Assembly: GCA_009726125.1 (NCBI GenBank)
Contig: WLIT01000003.1
Coordinates: forward strand, 16,818-80,817
DNA length: 64,000 nucleotides
Reading direction: 5' to 3'
From: Actinomycetota bacterium
GTDB lineage: Bacteria; Actinomycetota; Actinomycetes; Nanopelagicales; Nanopelagicaceae
The notes beneath the pieces were generated by a model that saw nothing but the letters and a program-made list of their open reading frames with translations, had not been told where the DNA came from and searched no databases. This document shows, one piece after another, positions 53,855-63,955 of this stretch; within the stretch, counting starts at the first letter, position 1, and every line of letters starts with the position of its first letter. The position numbers and the translations under genes are program-made.

Positions 53855-56800
53855 TTAAATTGTTCTCTTTACTGGTTCAACAATTGAAGTAAGAACTTCA
53901 ATGGTCCAAGGCAGTGCTGAAGTATCTCCTATTTCCCCTCCGTCAATCCAATTTGGAGTGCTCTGACGCGCAACTAATACGGTCGATGTGGCTACTTTCA
54001 CGATAGAGCCAGGATAAATTCGATTCAATCTCATCACTGCTGAATCAGGCAAATTCAGCGGGGCCAACCTTAAGAATTTACCTTGCAAAACAACTTCCGT
54101 TAATCCAAAACTCTTCGCCATCGTTCGCAAGTTTGCAACTGCCATTAAATTCTCTGCTTCCTCAGGAAGTTGGCCAAAGCGATCCACAAGTTCGGCCCGG
54201 ATTGCATCTAACTCTGTGGGATTTTGGACATCTGCCATCCGGCGATAAATATCAAGGCGCAAACGTTCGGAGGTTAAGTATTCGACTGGAATATGTGCAG
54301 TAACAGGTAGTTCAACTTTGCACTCCTTGAACTTACTTTCATCTTCGTTCTGTAGAACAAAACCCGTTTTATATTCTTCAACTGCTTCCCCAACCATTCG
54401 CATATATAAGTCAAAACCAACTTCTGCAATGTGTCCTGATTGTTCGCCACCTAATAAATTACCGGCACCGCGAATTTCCAAATCTTTTAAGGCAACCTGC
54501 ATTCCTGAACCGAGATCAGTATTGGTGGCAATTGTTGTGAGTCGATCGTGAGCAATTTCAGTTAGTGGTTTATCTGCTGAATATAGAAAATAGGCATATG
54601 CGCGTTCACGGGAGCGCCCAACGCGGCCACGAAGTTGGTGCAGTTGCGAAAGCCCAAAGGAATCAGCGCGATCAACAATTAAAGTATTTGCATTTGGAAT
54701 GTCGATTCCACTCTCAATAATTGTTGTGCAGACCAAGATGTCGAAGTCGCGCTCCCAAAATCCAAGAATTGCATCTTCAAGTTGGCGCTCTCCCATCTGG
54801 CCATGTGCAATTCGAATTCGGGCTTCGGGTACTAATTTCTTAAGTCGTTCAACTACGCCATCAATACTTTCAACGCGGTTGTGAATATAGAAGATCTGAC
54901 CATCACGTAATAATTCGCGGTGAATTGCTGCGGTAACTTGTTTGTCGTCATATGGTCCAACATAAGTTAGAACAGGATGTCGCTCTTCAGGAGGCGTGGT
55001 TATGTTAGACATCTCGCGAATTCCAGTAATTGCCATTTCAAGTGTTCTCGGAATCGGGGTTGCTGACATTGAAAGAACATCGACATTTGTGCGGGTTTTC
55101 TTTAGCTCTTCCTTGTGTTCTACGCCAAAGCGTTGCTCTTCATCAACGATGACTAAGCCAAGGTCACGGAATTGCACATCCTTGGATAACAATCGGTGCG
55201 TACCGATTACAACGTCAACTGACCCAGATTTAATTCCGTCAAGAATTTCGCGTCCCTCTTTTGGAGTATTGAATCTTGATAGCCCAGCAACTTTGACTGG
55301 GAAACCGGTATATCTATTATGGAAAGTAGTTAGGTGTTGCTGAACTAATAAAGTTGTTGGAACTAATATTGCGACTTGTTTGCCATCTTGAACTGCTTTA
55401 AATGCTGCACGAACTGCGATTTCAGTTTTGCCGTACCCCACATCACCACAGACGATGCGATCCATTGGATGTGATTTCTCCATATCGGCTTTAACTTCTT
55501 CAATTGTTGCAAGCTGATCTGTTGTTTCAACATAGGCAAAGGCCGCTTCAAGTTCGCGTTGCCAAGCAGTGTCTTGGGAGAATGCATATCCCGGAGCGCT
55601 CATACGTGCTGCATAAAGTTGTATTAGCTCTGCGGCAATCTGTTTAACAGCCTTACGGGCGCGACGTTTTGTATTCTGCCAATCCGAGCCACCAATTCGA
55701 TTTACTGATGGCGCCTCGCCTCCAACATATCTTGTGATTTGTTCAAGAGTATCTGTTGGAACAAAGAGGCGATCTGCAGGTTGGCCCCGCTTCGATGCGG
55801 CATATTCAATAACTAAGTATTCTCGTGAAACGTTCGCAACGGTTCGATTTACTAATTCAATATATTTTCCAACGCCGTGTTGTTCGTGAACTACGTAATC
55901 ACCAGGCTTTAATTCGAGTGGATCAATTGCCTTCTTGCGACGTGAAGGCATCCGGGCTTGATCTTTACTTGAGGTGCGCTGCCCTGAAACATCCTTCTCT
56001 GTTATTAGCGCAATCTTCGCCTGATGATTAATAAATCCATGTTCGATAAAACTTGTTGTTAAGTGAACGCCAACTAACAATGATTCTCGGAAGAGCACTT
56101 GGTAGCGCTCTAATATTCCTGCTCCACTCGCACTAAAGACCAACTTGTATCCGCTGCTAAGCCAAGTTGAAATATCGGCAATCGCACTCTCAACGTTCCC
56201 GTTATAGATCGGAATTGCTTCAAAGTCAGATAGTTCAGCTAAATTCTCTAGATTATCCGCGCTTTCGGAATATGGGTTGAGCGCCCACCAATTTAGCTTT
56301 AACTCATTAGCTAATTCTCGAAGCGCATCGAAAGTCGAATAACCGCCACTTGAAATTACTCCGGTCAAATCGATAGGTGCTGCGCCGCCGAGCGCAGCGT
56401 TTGACCAAGATGCTTCTAGAAACTCTTCATTAGTAATTACTAAATCGCCAGCGCGAGATTTGATGCGTGGTTGGTCAATAACTGCAACTTGGAAATTATT
56501 AGGAAGAAAATCTAAAAGGTTATTGAATTTGGGTTTCAAGAGTGCGGAGATTGATTCCATTCCTTCAACGCAGATACCTTCACTAATTTTGCTAGCCATT
56601 TCAGTAAGTTGTGGAAATTCGGCGATTAAGTACTTCGCTCGCTCTTTTACTTCATCTGAAATAAGCAGTTCGCGCCCTGGATAAATAATTATCTCGCCCT
56701 CGATGGGCGCATAAGTGCGTTGGTCAGAAACTTGGAAGTATTGAATATCTTCAATTTCATCACCAAAAAAATCAATGCGTATTGGATGTTCGTGATCTGA

Positions 56801-57316
56801 AGGAAAAAGATCCAGGATTCCGCCACGAACTGCGAAGTCACCACGCTTTTCTACCAAGTCAGTTCTGGTGAAACCAAAGTAACTCAAACGTTTTGTTAGC
56901 TCTGCCATTGAAATTGTTTTATTACTTGAAACTTTTATTAGCTCTTCTTCCAAGATATCGCTCACGATGGGTTGCAAGGCGCCACGAATCGATGTAATTA
57001 CTATCTTTGGAGGTTTCTTAGAATTAATCTGGTGCAACGCTTTTATTCGCGTTGTGACGGTATCGCTCTTAGGACTTAGCCGTTCGTGGGGCAAGGTTTC
57101 CCATGCTGGAAAATTACTTACAACGTCACCAAGATATGAGCGGATCTCATCTGCTAACTCATCAGCGATTCGAGTTGATGGCGCAATAACAAGAAGTGGT
57201 GCTTGGTTGCTCAATTTCGAAATTACAAATGATCGCAGCGAACTTATGCAGACCAATTCGCCACCATCTATTGGTGATTCAATTGGGATATCGAGGAAGG
57301 CAGGCAGAAGTGTCAT
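53855..57316 (-). CDS. mfd: Transcription-repair coupling factor
   Basis: 1153 residues, full length. An N-terminal UvrB-homology part is followed by the RNA polymerase-interacting domain (LKPGDYVVHEQHGVGKYIEL), then the translocase with GDVGYGKTEIAVRA (Walker A), VDEEQRFGV, MSATPIPRTLEMA, IIESGIDIPNANTLIVDRAD and QLRGRVGRS, and a C-terminal TRCF domain. It removes stalled polymerase and recruits UvrA. Confidence 0.96.
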   Translation of the reverse strand: MTLLPAFLDIPIESPIDGGELVCISSLRSFVISKLSNQAPLLVIAPSTRIADELADEIRSYLGDVVSNFPAWETLPHERLSPKSDTVTTRIKALHQINSKKPPKIVITSIRGALQPIVSDILEEELIKVSSNKTISMAELTKRLSYFGFTRTDLVEKRGDFAVRGGILDLFPSDHEHPIRIDFFGDEIEDIQYFQVSDQRTYAPIEGEIIIYPGRELLISDEVKERAKYLIAEFPQLTEMASKISEGICVEGMESISALLKPKFNNLLDFLPNNFQVAVIDQPRIKSRAGDLVITNEEFLEASWSNAALGGAAPIDLTGVISSGGYSTFDALRELANELKLNWWALNPYSESADNLENLAELSDFEAIPIYNGNVESAIADISTWLSSGYKLVFSASGAGILERYQVLFRESLLVGVHLTTSFIEHGFINHQAKIALITEKDVSGQRTSSKDQARMPSRRKKAIDPLELKPGDYVVHEQHGVGKYIELVNRTVANVSREYLVIEYAASKRGQPADRLFVPTDTLEQITRYVGGEAPSVNRIGGSDWQNTKRRARKAVKQIAAELIQLYAARMSAPGYAFSQDTAWQRELEAAFAYVETTDQLATIEEVKADMEKSHPMDRIVCGDVGYGKTEIAVRAAFKAVQDGKQVAILVPTTLLVQQHLTTFHNRYTGFPVKVAGLSRFNTPKEGREILDGIKSGSVDVVIGTHRLLSKDVQFRDLGLVIVDEEQRFGVEHKEELKKTRTNVDVLSMSATPIPRTLEMAITGIREMSNITTPPEERHPVLTYVGPYDDKQVTAAIHRELLRDGQIFYIHNRVESIDGVVERLKKLVPEARIRIAHGQMGERQLEDAILGFWERDFDILVCTTIIESGIDIPNANTLIVDRADSFGLSQLHQLRGRVGRSRERAYAYFLYSADKPLTEIAHDRLTTIATNTDLGSGMQVALKDLEIRGAGNLLGGEQSGHIAEVGFDLYMRMVGEAVEEYKTGFVLQNEDESKFKECKVELPVTAHIPVEYLTSERLRLDIYRRMADVQNPTELDAIRAELVDRFGQLPEEAENLMAVANLRTMAKSFGLTEVVLQGKFLRLAPLNLPDSAVMRLNRIYPGSIVKVATSTVLVARQSTPNWIDGGEIGDTSALPWTIEVLTSIVEPVKRTI

Positions 57317-57334
57317 TTGATCTGCCTCCTAAAT

Positions 57335-57380
57335 GTTGGCCACCCAACGCCAAAAGCCCCACATCCAATATGGATGGGGG
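57335..57380. promoter_or_regulatory. Two hairpins in the divergent mfd/ppc promoter region
   Basis: GTTGG-ccac-CCAAC (57335-57348), and a larger one with CATCC/GGATG (57362-57366, 57372-57376) extended by CCCC/GGGG around one mismatch (57357-57380). They sit between the start of mfd and ppc; could be a ppc attenuator or operator. No T-run directly after the stem. Confidence 0.35.
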
Positions 57381-57452
57381 TGTTCTTGGGAAAATTATAT
57401 TCAATACTCAAATTGGATTCGACCACACCCCAAGACCTGTAATGATTAGCCA

Positions 57453-60071
57453 GTGAGCGAGCAGACAACACAATTCCAGGCTGATGATGCCGGCCTACGA
57501 AGTGATGTCCGCAGGCTTGGTGAATTACTTGGTGAATCACTAGTCCGCCAGGAAGGCGAAGAGCTACTTGAATTAGTAGAGCAAGTTCGTAAAGCGGTCC
57601 GCGAAGGTGGCGGGGAAGAAATTCTCGAAAATATTTCAGTCGACCAAAGCGTGCAATTAGTGCGCGCCTTTAGCAACTATTTCAACTTAGCAAATGTTGC
57701 AGAACAAGTTCACCGAGCACGAGTTCTTGCCGATGAGCGAAATAGCGGTGGCTCTTGGTTAACTCGCTCAGTAGATCGCATTATTGAAGTACAGAAGAAG
57801 AATAAAGAATTCACAACAGCAGATATCCAAGGTTGGATTGATAATTTTTCAGTCCGCCCGGTTTTTACTGCGCACCCAACTGAAGCAGCGCGACGCTCTG
57901 TACTTAGCAAGATGAATACGATTGCAGATTTACTCGACCAACCAACATCACCAAGACGTGATCGCAGACTTGCTGAAACTATTGACCTGCTCTGGGAGAC
58001 CGATGAATTACGTTTGGGTCAGCCCGAACCACTCGATGAAGCAACAAATGCGCTCTATTATTTAGATGATCTCTTCCGATTAACTATTCCAGAAGTTCTT
58101 GATGACTTTGCAACTGAACTCAAGCGCCTAGGTGTAACCGTTTCTCCAACTTCAAGGCCACTAAGTTTCGGAACTTGGATCGGTGGCGATCGTGATGGCA
58201 ATCCAAATATCACTGCAAAGGTGACAACTGCTGCAATCACATTGCAAACCGGACACTTTATTCGCGCAATGTCTGCCGCGCTAGATCAACTGCGCCAAGC
58301 ACTTTCAGTTTCAACTCGAATTTCTGGAACGACTCCAGATTTAGATGCATCGGTTTCGAAAGACCTTGAACTGCTTCCAGAAATTGAAGCACGCTTTCGT
58401 AGATTAAATGTTGAAGAGCCTTATCGTTTGAAGGCAACTGCAATTCGTCATCGCCTAATCCTTACTCAACGCCGACATGCAGATGGCGGAGCACATGTTC
58501 CTGGTCGCGATTATGAGAGCACTGCTCAACTCTTGGCAGATTTAAATTTAATGCGGGACTCGCTCTTTTCGCATCGCGGTGAACTTATTGCAACCGGATT
58601 ATTAGAACGAATTATTCGAACCGTATCTAGTTTTGGAATAACCCACGCAACCATGGATATTCGTGAACATTCAGATGCCCATCATCATGCACTTGCTCAG
58701 ATTGAAAGCGTTGGCCCAGAAAACCTGAAAGACCTTGATTCTGCCGCTCGAAATACCGTAGATACCTTCATAGCAATCCGCGAATTGATCGAAAGATTCG
58801 GCCCTGAAGTTATTGAAACTTACATAATTTCAATGACCAAGTCCCACAAAGATGTATTGGCCGCAGTCGAACTTTCACGGATCACTGGACTATTCGGAAA
58901 AATAGGTTTCGCACCGCTACTTGAAACAGTTGCAGAACTCCAAGCGGCAGACACAATTTTAGATAATTTGTTGAGTGATAAGAGTTATCGTGATTTGGTA
59001 ACAATTCGTGGCAATGTCCAAGAAGTTATGCTCGGTTATTCTGATTCAAATAAAGATGCAGGTATCGCAACATCGCAGTGGGAAATTCATAAAGCCCAAC
59101 GCAAACTTCGCGATACCGCAATGAAGCATGGCGTAACCCTTCGCTTATTCCATGGTCGCGGCGGTTCTGTAGGTCGCGGCGGCGGACCAACTTACGATGC
59201 GCTAATCGCTCTTCCTTGGGGTTCAATAGATGGTCAGATAAAGATGACCGAACAGGGCGAAGTAATTAGCGATAAATATGCACTTCCATCACTTGCTCGT
59301 GAAAACGTTGAACTCGCACTTGCTGCGGCTCTTGAAGCAACAGTTTTAAATCGTGCACCCAGACAATCACCAGAAGCGCTTTCAAGTTGGGGTTCTTGTA
59401 TGGATTCGATAAGTGCGAGTGCATTTAAAACTTATCGCCAATTAATTGATCACCCAGATCTACCTGCATATTTCTATGCCTCAACTCCGGTTGAACAATT
59501 AGGTGAAATGTTCTTGGGCTCACGTCCGGCCCGACGTCCTGATGCATCAGGTGGTTTATCTTCACTTCGTGCGATTCCGTGGGTATTTGGCTGGACCCAA
59601 TCTCGCCAGATCGTTCCAGGTTGGTTTGGTGTTGGATCTGGTTTGAAAGCGGCACGTGAGAGTGGAAACTCCAAAGTACTTGGCGAGATGTTAAATGATT
59701 GGCACTTCTTCCGTACCTTTATAAGCAATGTTGAGATGACACTTGCAAAGACTGATTTAACAATGGCTCGCAAATATGTGAAGGTTTTGGTGGATCCTTC
59801 GTTACATCACTTCTTAGACACAATCGAAGCAGAATTTGAATTAACTAAAGCTGAAATTCTTCTACTTACAAAGAAGAGTGAGCTACTTGGTGATCAACCA
59901 ATATTAGGTCGCACCTTGCAGGTTCGCGATGCCTATCTATCGCCTCTGCACCTTCTGCAAATCACGCTTCTGCATAAAGTGCGAACTGATAAAAACGTTG
60001 ACCCGCTGATTAGACGAGCGCTCTTATTAACGATTAACGGCGTTGCTGCTGGTTTACGTAATACCGGCTGA
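57453..60071 (+). CDS. ppc: Phosphoenolpyruvate carboxylase
   Basis: 872 residues from GTG 57453, full length. FTAHPTEAARRS (catalytic His), WIGGDRDGNPN, DIREHSDAHH, MLGYSDSNKDAG, LFHGRGGSVGRGGGP and the C-terminal NTG are all present. It makes oxaloacetate from PEP and bicarbonate, the anaplerotic entry into the TCA cycle. Convergent with pth, with a 1-bp gap. Confidence 0.97.
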   Translation: MSEQTTQFQADDAGLRSDVRRLGELLGESLVRQEGEELLELVEQVRKAVREGGGEEILENISVDQSVQLVRAFSNYFNLANVAEQVHRARVLADERNSGGSWLTRSVDRIIEVQKKNKEFTTADIQGWIDNFSVRPVFTAHPTEAARRSVLSKMNTIADLLDQPTSPRRDRRLAETIDLLWETDELRLGQPEPLDEATNALYYLDDLFRLTIPEVLDDFATELKRLGVTVSPTSRPLSFGTWIGGDRDGNPNITAKVTTAAITLQTGHFIRAMSAALDQLRQALSVSTRISGTTPDLDASVSKDLELLPEIEARFRRLNVEEPYRLKATAIRHRLILTQRRHADGGAHVPGRDYESTAQLLADLNLMRDSLFSHRGELIATGLLERIIRTVSSFGITHATMDIREHSDAHHHALAQIESVGPENLKDLDSAARNTVDTFIAIRELIERFGPEVIETYIISMTKSHKDVLAAVELSRITGLFGKIGFAPLLETVAELQAADTILDNLLSDKSYRDLVTIRGNVQEVMLGYSDSNKDAGIATSQWEIHKAQRKLRDTAMKHGVTLRLFHGRGGSVGRGGGPTYDALIALPWGSIDGQIKMTEQGEVISDKYALPSLARENVELALAAALEATVLNRAPRQSPEALSSWGSCMDSISASAFKTYRQLIDHPDLPAYFYASTPVEQLGEMFLGSRPARRPDASGGLSSLRAIPWVFGWTQSRQIVPGWFGVGSGLKAARESGNSKVLGEMLNDWHFFRTFISNVEMTLAKTDLTMARKYVKVLVDPSLHHFLDTIEAEFELTKAEILLLTKKSELLGDQPILGRTLQVRDAYLSPLHLLQITLLHKVRTDKNVDPLIRRALLLTINGVAAGLRNTG

Positions 60072-60072
60072 T

Positions 60073-60639
60073 TTACTTATTGAATTCCTGTTGGGCGTAA
60101 TCCAAGCCCTTTTCCATTAACCGCTCAATCGCAAGCGCCCCTCTAGCAATAAAGTCGGCTAACTCAACCTTCTCAGGTTGGCTAAAGGGTTTTAAGACAA
60201 AATCAGCAGGATCTATCGGTGCTGGTGGCCGACCAATTCCCATGCGTAGGCGAAAATAATCAGCACTAGCAAAATGTGTTGTTAGCGATTTCAAACCATT
60301 GTGGCCATTGTCGCCGCCACCCTGTTTGATTCGAATTGTATTGAAATCAATATCTAATTCATCATGAATCACGATTAAATTTGCTGGTGAAACTTTGTAG
60401 AAATCAGCAAGCGCTTTAGCAGGAGCGCCGCTCTCATTCATGTAGCCCAGCGTTTTTGCGAGTACTACTGGGCGCCCAGCAACTCGAATATCTGCAATCT
60501 GGGTCTTAGATTTATGGTTAGAGAATTTAACGTCAGAGGCCAGATAGTTAATAACCATCTGGCCTATGTTGTGACGTGTAGTTGCGTATTGATCGCCCGA
60601 GTTCCCGAGTCCGAGAACTAACCAGCGGTCATCTGCCAT
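60073..60639 (-). CDS. pth: Peptidyl-tRNA hydrolase
   Basis: 188 residues, full length. LGNSGDQYATTRHNIG contains the catalytic His, TLGYMNESG is present, VIHDELDIDF carries the catalytic Asp, and GGGDNGHNGLKSL and FRLRMGIGRP follow. It recycles peptidyl-tRNA. Downstream of rplY (15-bp gap), the usual order. Confidence 0.96.
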   Translation of the reverse strand: MADDRWLVLGLGNSGDQYATTRHNIGQMVINYLASDVKFSNHKSKTQIADIRVAGRPVVLAKTLGYMNESGAPAKALADFYKVSPANLIVIHDELDIDFNTIRIKQGGGDNGHNGLKSLTTHFASADYFRLRMGIGRPPAPIDPADFVLKPFSQPEKVELADFIARGALAIERLMEKGLDYAQQEFNK

Positions 60640-60654
60640 TTATTAGCTCTTTAA

Positions 60655-61281
60655 TTACTCTTTTGCAGCGTCAGCAGCTGGTGCAGCAGCACCTTCTGCA
60701 GTAGCAGCACCTTCAGCAGCAACAACAGGAACTTCTTCAACTGCAGTTGAACGCTCTGAAAGGTGAATAACTGGCATATGTGGATCTGAAATTAGAACCA
60801 CACCAGCAGGAAGAACTACGTTCGATGCATAAAGTGAACTGCCAGCCATCAAGCCATCCATATTCAATTCTAGGAATTGTGGAATAGATGTGGCTTCTGC
60901 TTCAACTTCAATAGTGTTATTCATATGTTCAAGAATTCCATCAACATCATGCTTTCCTGTTGTGTGAACTGGAACTTCGACCTTAACGCGCTCACCGCGA
61001 CGAACGATTACTAAGTCAATGTGTGCAAGTATTCCGGTAAGTGGATTACGTGTTACAGACTTAGGAAGTGTTAGTTCGGTCTTTCCATCAAATACAACGT
61101 CAAGTAGAACGTTTGCAGTCTTAAGTGCTGCGCCAAGTTCGCGAAGTGGAAGTGCTACGTGTTGTGGAGTTTCACCGTGACCGTAGATAACAGCTGGAAC
61201 ATTGCCAGCGCGGCGATCGCGACGTGATGCGCCTTTACCAAATTCAGTGCGCTTAGTTGCGTTAATTGTAATTTCAGCCAT
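60655..61281 (-). CDS. rplY: 50S ribosomal protein L25 / Ctc
   Basis: 208 residues from ATG 61279-61281, chosen because GAGGGAG sits 6 bases upstream. N-terminal L25 domain (TEFGKGASRRDRRAGNVPAVIYGHG), the Ctc-type C-terminal beta domain (to about 180) and an Ala/Glu-rich tail with AEGAA repeats. Binds 5S rRNA. First gene of rplY-pth. The 132-bp gap to prs holds a promoter region; a G+C-rich stretch near 61318-61375 contains no clear terminator. Confidence 0.93.
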   Translation of the reverse strand: MAEITINATKRTEFGKGASRRDRRAGNVPAVIYGHGETPQHVALPLRELGAALKTANVLLDVVFDGKTELTLPKSVTRNPLTGILAHIDLVIVRRGERVKVEVPVHTTGKHDVDGILEHMNNTIEVEAEATSIPQFLELNMDGLMAGSSLYASNVVLPAGVVLISDPHMPVIHLSERSTAVEEVPVVAAEGAATAEGAAAPAADAAKE

Positions 61282-61413
61282 TTGATTCTCCCTCAATCTA
61301 AATCGTCAATATTGCAACGTCCGAGGAGAGCCAAGCCGTCGATTACGGATTTTTAAATCCCTCGCCGGAACGAGAGGCTAGGTTATCTAATCTCTAGCAA
61401 AAAGCCAAAATTG

Positions 61414-62394
61414 TTAGGAGAGGCCATCGAAGAGGCTTGTTACTGAGCCATCTTCAAAGACTTCGCGTATCGCCCGGGCCAAGAGTGGAGCAATTGGCAG
61501 AACCGTCAGATTATCGAAGCGAGAATCTTCGGGGATTGGCAAGGTATCTGTGACGACTACTTCGCTGACATTCGAGGCCTTCAACCGTTCTACTGCTGGA
61601 CCTGAAAATACTGCGTGGGTCGCTGCAATAATTACATCCTTTGCGCCATCTGCATAAAGTGCATCAACAGCTTTAGTAATTGTGCCAGCGGTATCGATCA
61701 TGTCATCAATAACTACGCAGGTCTGGCCCTTAACATCACCAACAACTTTTCCAGTAACTGATTCATTTGGAATTCGTGGATCGCGCATCTTGTGAATAAA
61801 AGCGATTGGGCAACCACCAAGTAAATCTGACCAACGTTCAGCAACTCGAACTCGACCCGAGTCTGGTGAAACAATAGTTAACTTGCTGCGATCAACTTTG
61901 CTGCCAACATAATTTGTAAGCAATGGAAGTGCAAAGAGATGATCAACTGGACCATCGAAGAATCCTTGAATTTGTGAGGTGTGTAGATCAACAACCATTA
62001 GTCGATCTGCGCCAGCGGTTTTAAATAAATCAGCCATTAGTCTTGCAGAGATTGGCTCGCGGCCACGATGCTTCTTATCTTGACGGGCATATCCGTAGAA
62101 GGGCGCAACAACAGTTATCCGTTTTGCTGATGCGCGCTTAAGAGCATCAACCATAATTAATTGCTCCATGATCTGTTTATTGACCGGGGCGCAATGCGAT
62201 TGAATTACGAAGGCATCGCTTCCGCGAACACTCTCTTCGAATCGAACAAATATTTCACCATTAGCAAAGTCATATGCTGATGTTGGGGTGATTGGAATAC
62301 CGAGTTCGGCGGCGACACCTTCAGCTAACTCTGGATATCCGCGACCAGTAAAAATACGTAGTCGTTTCTCCGAAGTGAGGCGAAGTTCGCTCAT
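61414..62394 (-). CDS. prs: Ribose-phosphate pyrophosphokinase
   Basis: 326 residues, full length. FANGEIFVRFEESVRGSD, YGYARQDKKHRGREPI, VDLHTSQIQGFFD (Mg-binding) and the PRPP loop VVIDDMIDTAGT are all present. It makes PRPP for nucleotide, His and Trp synthesis. Directly downstream of glmU (3-bp gap), the conserved glmU-prs order. Confidence 0.97.
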   Translation of the reverse strand: MSELRLTSEKRLRIFTGRGYPELAEGVAAELGIPITPTSAYDFANGEIFVRFEESVRGSDAFVIQSHCAPVNKQIMEQLIMVDALKRASAKRITVVAPFYGYARQDKKHRGREPISARLMADLFKTAGADRLMVVDLHTSQIQGFFDGPVDHLFALPLLTNYVGSKVDRSKLTIVSPDSGRVRVAERWSDLLGGCPIAFIHKMRDPRIPNESVTGKVVGDVKGQTCVVIDDMIDTAGTITKAVDALYADGAKDVIIAATHAVFSGPAVERLKASNVSEVVVTDTLPIPEDSRFDNLTVLPIAPLLARAIREVFEDGSVTSLFDGLS

Positions 62395-62397
62395 CTC

Positions 62398-63849
62398 TTA
62401 GCTCCCTTGTTCCGAGGATTCATTAGCGCCCGCAGCTTTTGCTGCCTGCGCAGATTTCGTGCCGGATCTCTTTCGAAGAACCCAGCCAAGAATATTGCGT
62501 TGCTTAGATCTTGCAACACCCATCGCCCCTGCTGGCACGTCGTCAGTAATTACCGACCCAGCCGCAGTGTAAGCGCCATCGCCGATCGAAACCGGCGCAA
62601 CTAACATGGTGTCGCTTCCGATTCGAACTTCGTTACCAATCTTTGTCTTATGTTTTTCAACACCGTCGTAATTCACAAATACCGTGGCTGCTCCGATATT
62701 GGAACCAGACCCAATTTCAGCATCACCGACATATGAAAGGTGTGGAACTTTTGATCCCTGACCAATTGTTGAATTCTTAATTTCAACATATGCACCGGCT
62801 TTTGCGCCTTCGCCAAGCAGTGTTCCTGCTCGAAGATATGAATATGGGCCAACGTTTGCACCCGCTCCAATTTCGCAATCAACACAATTAGATTCAATGA
62901 CCGAGGCTCCTGCTGCAACGCTCACATTCATAAGAGTTGTTCGAGGTCCAATTATTGAGTTTGCTCCAATGGTTGTTGTTCCGGCAAGCCAGCTCTCTGG
63001 AAATATTGTGGCATCGGCGGCAATTTTTACCGTTGAATCAATCCAAGTTGTTGTTGGATCGATTATTTCTACCCCATTTAACATATGTTCATAATTAATT
63101 CGATCGCGCATAATCGCAGCACATTCTGCGAGCTGAGATCGATCATTGATACCAAGAGTTTCACTGTAATCATTTGAGAGAATTGCTGCAGCTTTGCCAC
63201 CAGTTGCTTTAATATCTGCAATCACATCTGTTAAATATAGTTCACCTTGGGAATTATGCGCCTTTAGTTTTGCAACGCTAGAACGAAGAGCCGCGATATC
63301 AAAAAGATAGACGCCGGTATTAATCTCATCAATTAACTTAATTTCATCTGGCGCATCGCGCTCTTCAACTATCGCAACGATTTCGCCGCTTTCATCTCGC
63401 ACAATTCGACCATAACCAGTTGGATCCGGTAATTCTGCTGTTAACACTGAGGCTGTGTTCTTCGCCGCTTTATGCACGGTTATGAATTCGCCGAGAGTTT
63501 CACTTCTAAGAAGTGGGGTATCTCCCGCACAGATCAAAACCGTTCCACTTACGCTCAAATCTGCGAGCGCTAATTGAACTGCGTGCCCCGTGCCATTTCG
63601 TTCTGCTTGAAAGATTGGAATTGCAATTGGCGCAATTTGCTTAACATGTGCCTCAACGGCTTCACGTCCGGTGCCCACAACAACGCGCAGTTCGCCTGGA
63701 TTCAAGTTATTTACTTGAGTTAATACGTGGTCAAGAATTGTCTTTCCAGAAATAAAATGTAGAACTTTTGGGATTTGAGATTTCATGCGAGTTCCCTCGC
63801 CAGCTGCCAGCACGATTGCTACTTCAGGTGCACCGAGTGACTTGCTCAA
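62398..63849 (-). CDS. glmU: Bifunctional UDP-N-acetylglucosamine pyrophosphorylase / glucosamine-1-P acetyltransferase
   Basis: 483 residues. The N-terminal nucleotidyltransferase has LAAGEGTRMKS and ERNGTGHAVQLAL. The C-terminal left-handed beta-helix has YSYLRAG, KNSTIGQGSKVPHLSYVGDAEIG (catalytic His) and GAATVFVNYDG. It makes UDP-GlcNAc for peptidoglycan. First gene of glmU-prs, downstream of tRNA-Gln. Confidence 0.96.
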   Translation of the reverse strand: MSKSLGAPEVAIVLAAGEGTRMKSQIPKVLHFISGKTILDHVLTQVNNLNPGELRVVVGTGREAVEAHVKQIAPIAIPIFQAERNGTGHAVQLALADLSVSGTVLICAGDTPLLRSETLGEFITVHKAAKNTASVLTAELPDPTGYGRIVRDESGEIVAIVEERDAPDEIKLIDEINTGVYLFDIAALRSSVAKLKAHNSQGELYLTDVIADIKATGGKAAAILSNDYSETLGINDRSQLAECAAIMRDRINYEHMLNGVEIIDPTTTWIDSTVKIAADATIFPESWLAGTTTIGANSIIGPRTTLMNVSVAAGASVIESNCVDCEIGAGANVGPYSYLRAGTLLGEGAKAGAYVEIKNSTIGQGSKVPHLSYVGDAEIGSGSNIGAATVFVNYDGVEKHKTKIGNEVRIGSDTMLVAPVSIGDGAYTAAGSVITDDVPAGAMGVARSKQRNILGWVLRKRSGTKSAQAAKAAGANESSEQGS

Positions 63850-63880
63850 GTTCCACTCCCGTCCTATTTATTAACTTTGG

Positions 63881-63955
63881 TGGCTCCGCCACCAGGTATC
63901 GATCCTGGACCCTGGGCTTCAAAGGCCCATGTGCTAGCCACTACACAATGGCGGA
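63881..63955 (-). tRNA. tRNA-Gln (UUG)
   Basis: Minus strand, 75 nt with encoded CCA. Acceptor TCCGCCA/TGGCGGA, anticodon stem TGGGC/GCCCA with loop CTTTGAA (TTG at 34-36), T-arm CCAGG/CCTGG, discriminator G. It lies 31 bp upstream of glmU on the same strand. Confidence 0.95.

Noticed and set aside
57357..57380. Terminator between mfd and ppc
   Set aside because: The genes are divergent, so no transcript needs to end here, and no T-run follows the stem.
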